From assembly GCF_003606365.2 (NCBI RefSeq), contig NZ_CP031933.2, positions 2,480,001 through 2,544,000 on the forward strand: a DNA stretch of 64,000 nucleotides, given 5' to 3'. The position numbers and the translations under genes are program-made. How positions within the stretch are numbered: position 1 is the first letter of the stretch; every line of letters starts with the position of its first letter. The notes under the pieces are model-generated. The model was not told the DNA's origin. It saw only the letters and a list, made by a program, of their open reading frames with translations, and did no database searches. The DNA is from Companilactobacillus zhachilii. Lineage in GTDB: Bacteria; Bacillota; Bacilli; Lactobacillales; Lactobacillaceae. Positions 60,408-64,000 of this stretch are shown in pieces.

Positions 60408-61505
60408 TTATTCTCCTTCAATAATTTCTTTTAGTCTAGAAACAATTTGATACATTTCAACATCATTTACAGCTCTAATATCAAATTCGATAATTCCTTC
60501 ATTAACTCGATATTCACGGGCATATATCGCTATGTCACCGTTACGTAATTGATTACAAATTTCTTTAGCTGAAAGTTTACCTGTTGGTGTGACTTCAGCT
60601 CGAAAAATTTGCCGACCAGCAGCATCTTGAACGACTCTAACTTTCAAATTAGGGACCCCTGCCAAATTGCTAACAAAAGGTTCTAACCGTTGTTTCATGG
60701 CTGAACCGGCTTCTGAACCTTCTTTAAGATACTTGGCAATGGCAGCCGTTAACCCAAGAATATTTTCCTTACCGATCTTCATTGCTCGACCAATACCAGC
60801 GCCTTGCATGCGTGCCCAACGGATATATTTCTCTTTTCCAAAAATCACACCTGATGCTGGACCCTCAATAGCTTTAGCACCACTGTAAATCACTACGTCG
60901 GCATCCATTTCTAAATACTTAACCAAATCTTCTTCAGCTGCGGCATCCAAAATCAACGGTAAATTGTGACGATGGGCTACTTCAATTGCTTCAGGAATAG
61001 TTAACATACTCTTTTGAACTGTGTGGTGACTCTTAATATATAAAATAGCGGCAGTTTGTTCAGTAATCTGCATTTCGATATGTTCTGGAGTACACATGTT
61101 GGCATAGCCGGCTGGAACCATCCTTGCTCCGGCTACATTCATCATCACTTCCACCGGTGTCCCATAATCAACATCGTGGCCCATTGGTAAAATAACATCG
61201 CGCTTAGTAATTCGTTCAGTATATGGGTGGTAAACGTGGTAGCGACTGCCTTGTCCAATTACACCTGCCAATGTTTCAGCAATCCCTGCAGAAGCTGAGT
61301 TAACAACTAAAGCATCCTCACTATCAACCAATTTAGCCAAATATTTCCCGGTTTGAATTAATAAATCACTCATCTCAAAAAAGTTTTGAGCACCTTGCTT
61401 TTGAGCTTCAACGACTTCATCAGACACTTTAGAAACACCCAAAATGGTCATTTTTCCATCGGCGTTGATGACATGTTTTAGATTATATTTCTCATAAAGA
61501 TCCAT
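60408..61505 (-). CDS. dgaE: PLP-dependent SelA/DgaE-like ammonia-lyase
   Basis: 365-aa fold-type I PLP enzyme. YSGAKAIEGPASG contains the probable PLP lysine near residue 220; NSASAGIAETL near 75 binds phosphate. It matches D-glucosaminate-6-phosphate ammonia-lyase, which yields KDGP for the next enzyme. ATG 61505 lies after GGAGATAAAA; the TTG at 61517 overlaps it. Overlaps the amidohydrolase gene by 14 bp. The true amino-sugar acid could differ, since the operon also has an amidohydrolase. Confidence 0.82.
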   Translation of the reverse strand: MDLYEKYNLKHVINADGKMTILGVSKVSDEVVEAQKQGAQNFFEMSDLLIQTGKYLAKLVDSEDALVVNSASAGIAETLAGVIGQGSRYHVYHPYTERITKRDVILPMGHDVDYGTPVEVMMNVAGARMVPAGYANMCTPEHIEMQITEQTAAILYIKSHHTVQKSMLTIPEAIEVAHRHNLPLILDAAAEEDLVKYLEMDADVVIYSGAKAIEGPASGVIFGKEKYIRWARMQGAGIGRAMKIGKENILGLTAAIAKYLKEGSEAGSAMKQRLEPFVSNLAGVPNLKVRVVQDAAGRQIFRAEVTPTGKLSAKEICNQLRNGDIAIYAREYRVNEGIIEFDIRAVNDVEMYQIVSRLKEIIEGE

Positions 61506-62622
61506 TTTTATCTCCAATCAAGTAAGCTTCCCCACCCACCACACTGTAAATTGGTTCAATCACAATGTTAGTTTGTCGAGTATTTCCATCTGAGTCTTCC
61601 AAAGTTTTTGACTTATTTTCGATATTAAAAATTGTTACATCAGCATCCATTCCCGGGGCTAAGGTTCCCTTAGTATCCAAGTGATAATTCTTAGCTGGTA
61701 CACTGGTAATCATTGGTAAAACTTGTTTGATATCAAAACCTAATACCAGCATTTTTTCGATGCATGTCGCCATATTATAAACAGGACCATTTTCGCGATT
61801 ACCGTGATAAATATCTGTACTGAGACTTTGGGGATAAATTTGTTGATTGGTTGCGACTGTCGCCGTTTTGAAATTAAAACTTTCAGTTCCGTGGCCGATA
61901 TCAAAAATAATCCCCTTGGTCAATCCCTTTTGCACAAACGGTTTAATATCACCGTCAACGGTCAAAATACCATTCGTTTTACCATTAAAGCAGTGCGTTA
62001 TAATGTCACCTGCTTCTAATAAGTCCATAATTTCCGATAATTCAGGCGGATTGGTACCGACATGAACCATCAATGGTAATCTAGGTTTCAGTTTATTTTG
62101 AAATTCTTTAGCCACAACGAGCGGTTTAATGCCATTATCAACCACGACTGACTTACTGATTCGAGCTTTCAAACCAATAATAAAATCTGGATAATCGTTC
62201 ACCGCTTGTTGCATCAGGTCAAACTGCAATTGCTCCATATCGCCCAGTTCATCTTGAGCCAAAATACCCGTTCGCGATATATTGATCATCGCATAGATAT
62301 TTGTTTTCTTTTCTTGCGTTAGGTCATAAAAATCACCAATATTGTCAGCACCAGTCGAACCAGCATCTATCACGGTTGTAACGCCGTTACGATAGCCAAC
62401 TAAATCCGGATCATCATAATAAAGCGATAGTTTTTCATAACAATGAACATGATCATCAATCCAACCAGCTGAAACATAAGATAAGCCCTGCAAATTAATA
62501 ACTGAATCAGCTTCAATATTTTCCAACTGTGGTGCGATACGGCTAATTTTTCCATTTTCAATCAGCAACTCTAAAGGCTGGTCGTTAATATCTTTCCCAT
62601 TTTTAATGTAGAGACTATTCAA
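61492..62622 (-). CDS. Amidohydrolase/deacetylase-family metallohydrolase
   Basis: 376-aa amidohydrolase barrel: metal ligands in DDHVHCYE near residue 57, a probable carboxylated Lys in GLKARIS, His in LMVHVG and ITHCFNG, and Asp in LSTDIYHGN. TTG start at 62622 with AGGAGATG upstream. Such enzymes sit beside DgaE-like genes in enterococci and may deacetylate an N-acyl sugar acid before the lyase acts. The substrate is inferred from context only. Confidence 0.82.
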   Translation of the reverse strand: MNSLYIKNGKDINDQPLELLIENGKISRIAPQLENIEADSVINLQGLSYVSAGWIDDHVHCYEKLSLYYDDPDLVGYRNGVTTVIDAGSTGADNIGDFYDLTQEKKTNIYAMINISRTGILAQDELGDMEQLQFDLMQQAVNDYPDFIIGLKARISKSVVVDNGIKPLVVAKEFQNKLKPRLPLMVHVGTNPPELSEIMDLLEAGDIITHCFNGKTNGILTVDGDIKPFVQKGLTKGIIFDIGHGTESFNFKTATVATNQQIYPQSLSTDIYHGNRENGPVYNMATCIEKMLVLGFDIKQVLPMITSVPAKNYHLDTKGTLAPGMDADVTIFNIENKSKTLEDSDGNTRQTNIVIEPIYSVVGGEAYLIGDKNGSL

Positions 62623-62628
62623 ATGAAA

Positions 62629-63716
62629 TCATCTCCTAAAACGGAATTTATCCCATGGGCCAATGTAATCCAAAAGGAACAATTCATCTGCTGAAATTTC
62701 GGCGACCTTATTTTTGCGCAAATCAGAATGGTCTTCTAAAACAATCTGCAATTCATTCTTATATTTACCAAATTCGTCATTACCAATTACTACATCACCA
62801 CGTTTAAAGGTGTGAGTAGCTGAATTAACAGGATTCTCATCAGCTTTATACTTCTTACGAACCTCCGTTGAACGAATAACCAAATCAGTAATATCACCAC
62901 GTCTAACATGTTGGTTATCTAGTAAAATTTCTCGTTCTAATTGCGTAATTTCCGTAGCTAAACTGACGCCAAAGACCATTTGGTAACGATTCAAATCGCC
63001 AAGACGACGTAATTCATCTTCTGAAGCGTAAGCATTCCCGATAATCACACAATCAATCAAGTTTGTTGCAAAAAGATGCTTCGCTTGAATATCGAGTGGT
63101 AGGTCACGATGCATTTCCAAAGTTGGTAATCCATCATTGATATCCCATGGTCCCATCGTACCTGCCTGTGAAGTAACGAACGCTGCCGTTTCAATTCCTT
63201 GTTCTTTAAAACGCATTGAAGAATTAACAAAGAAATCAAGTGGCAACCCAGTACCTCGTTGGGGATAAAAATTATGACAACCATAAATGAAGGGACGATT
63301 GGCCGCATAACTCAAAATATTATCAAGATAGGCCACATCATTACTCATATTTAATTCAATATTCAAAGCTTGGGGATTAAAGGATAAGAGAGCTTCTTTT
63401 TGACCATCAAAACCTTGATCTAAACGAATCGCATCGGCACCTAATTCACTGAAAAAATCTAAATCATCATAAGAAATCCCCAGTTGATCGAAGATATTAG
63501 GGGCAATATCTAACGTTGTCGAAAACCCTAACCTTTAGCAAATTTAATTAAGTCAGTAAACTTTTGGGCAACTTTTTCTTTACCCTCTGAAACTTCTAAC
63601 ATACTCATAAAAATTCTGGTGAATCCATATTGACTAGCAAGTACCAGGTAACGCTTATCTTCATTCACATCACTGTGATCTGGGTAAAGTGAAATACCTA
63701 ACGTCCTCTTGGTCAT
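62629..63716 (-). pseudogene. MupG-family (DUF871) TIM-barrel gene, frameshifted
   Basis: Normally one chain of about 360 aa. Here codons 1-62 (63716-63528, from MTKRTLGISLYPDHSDVNED to KFAKG) run into TAG. The continuation GFSTTLDIAPNIFDQLG... is in another frame and joins the long C-terminal part (62629 to beyond 63366, including MNIELNMSND). Reading GGTTAGGG as GGTTTAGGG restores a single protein, so one T is missing at about 63530. MupG enzymes cleave 6-phospho-MurNAc-containing sugars. Sequencing error, phase variation at a short T run, or real decay are all possible. Confidence 0.85.
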
Positions 63717-63976
63717 ATTTTTTTACCTCTTTCCATTTTCTGGAACTCTTTCATGTAGTAATTTGAAATTACGATTGATAGATAGATTGTGCTGAGGATA
63801 ACTAAAATTACGGCAAACTTTAGATAAAAACTAACAATCGCCGTTATTAAAATAATCAACAACGATGTTAAAATTAGTTTTCCCGCTCGAAGATTTTTTA
63901 AAAATTTAGGAATAAAACCTTTTTGGACCAGAATTTGACAGGCGATAAAATAAATAGCTAAAAATAGCAGAAACAT
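63713..63976 (-). CDS. Small membrane protein, 87 aa
   Basis: Three predicted helices (residues 1-18, 33-50, 53-72) with a basic end (KEFQKMERGKKI). AAGGAATAGGTG stands before the ATG, and the stop overlaps the MupG-like start by 4 bp, so it belongs to the same operon. I do not recognise the family; a PTS or sugar-uptake accessory role is only a guess, since the upstream operon genes lie outside the window. Confidence 0.6.
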   Translation of the reverse strand: MFLLFLAIYFIACQILVQKGFIPKFLKNLRAGKLILTSLLIILITAIVSFYLKFAVILVILSTIYLSIVISNYYMKEFQKMERGKKI

Positions 63977-64000
63977 TTTGACACCTATTCCTTTTCTAAT

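Overview
The window reads as chromosome from a low-GC member of the Lactobacillaceae. Pointers are two D-2-hydroxyacid dehydrogenases, SLAP-type cell-surface proteins, a walRKHIJ-htrA-rlmH block and strong AGGAGG ribosome sites. The Companilactobacillus group is a guess, not a demonstrated assignment. The wal/rlmH block, a cluster of DnaA-box-like 9-mers (31163-31259) and a parS-like 16-mer (46254-46269) suggest an origin-proximal position. No phage, insertion sequence or CRISPR array was seen.

Layout. 1-6.3 kb: 3' part of a GreA-type factor, an EamA transporter, a 29-codon hydrophobic ORF with its own promoter and terminator, two tandem D-hydroxyacid dehydrogenases, and a methionine T-box in front of a small MetE-like methyltransferase. 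6.5-19 kb: an oxidoreductase-rich accessory region (glucose uptake/glucose dehydrogenase/flavodoxin, aldo-keto reductase, NmrA-like protein, alcohol dehydrogenase, CMD protein, MerR, SDR, MFS). Three promoters here share a LysR-type operator at an identical distance from the -10 box, next to a LysR gene. 19-28.8 kb: two YxeA-like proteins, two DHA2 drug exporters, a membrane diguanylate cyclase, a 44-aa ORF, a TIM-barrel protein with a perfect cre site, a second NmrA-like protein and a nucleoside hydrolase. 28.9-39.9 kb: SLAP surface protein, rlmH, htrA, walJ-I-H-K, walR and tRNA-Lys. 40.3-47.3 kb: formyl-THF cyclo-ligase, DUF1905, MarR/quinone reductase, second SLAP protein, Na+/H+ antiporter, homocysteine methyltransferase. 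47.9-58.3 kb: GtrA, copper ATPase and cupredoxin with cop boxes, pentapeptide protein, a yvfRSTU-like ABC/two-component operon, ASCH protein, membrane GDPD. 58.7-64 kb: an amino-sugar-acid operon (kdgK, KDGP aldolase, DgaE-like lyase, amidohydrolase, frameshifted MupG-like gene, small membrane protein).

The most striking content is non-coding. Family A (18 copies: 14 near full length, 1 decayed, 3 collapsed to their ends; about 180 bp) folds as a closed outer stem around three hairpins. The stems change sequence from copy to copy by compensating changes while junction and loop bases stay fixed. All but one collapsed copy lie between 23 and 59 kb. At least five copies end 1-5 bp from the stop codon of a converging gene, and two copies plus a terminator separate walR from walK. 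Family B (8 copies, about 150 bp) is a second hairpin element whose GGGACAAAAC arm has two possible partners. Family C is a set of three related terminator hairpins. I know of no description of families A and B, but I could not search for one.
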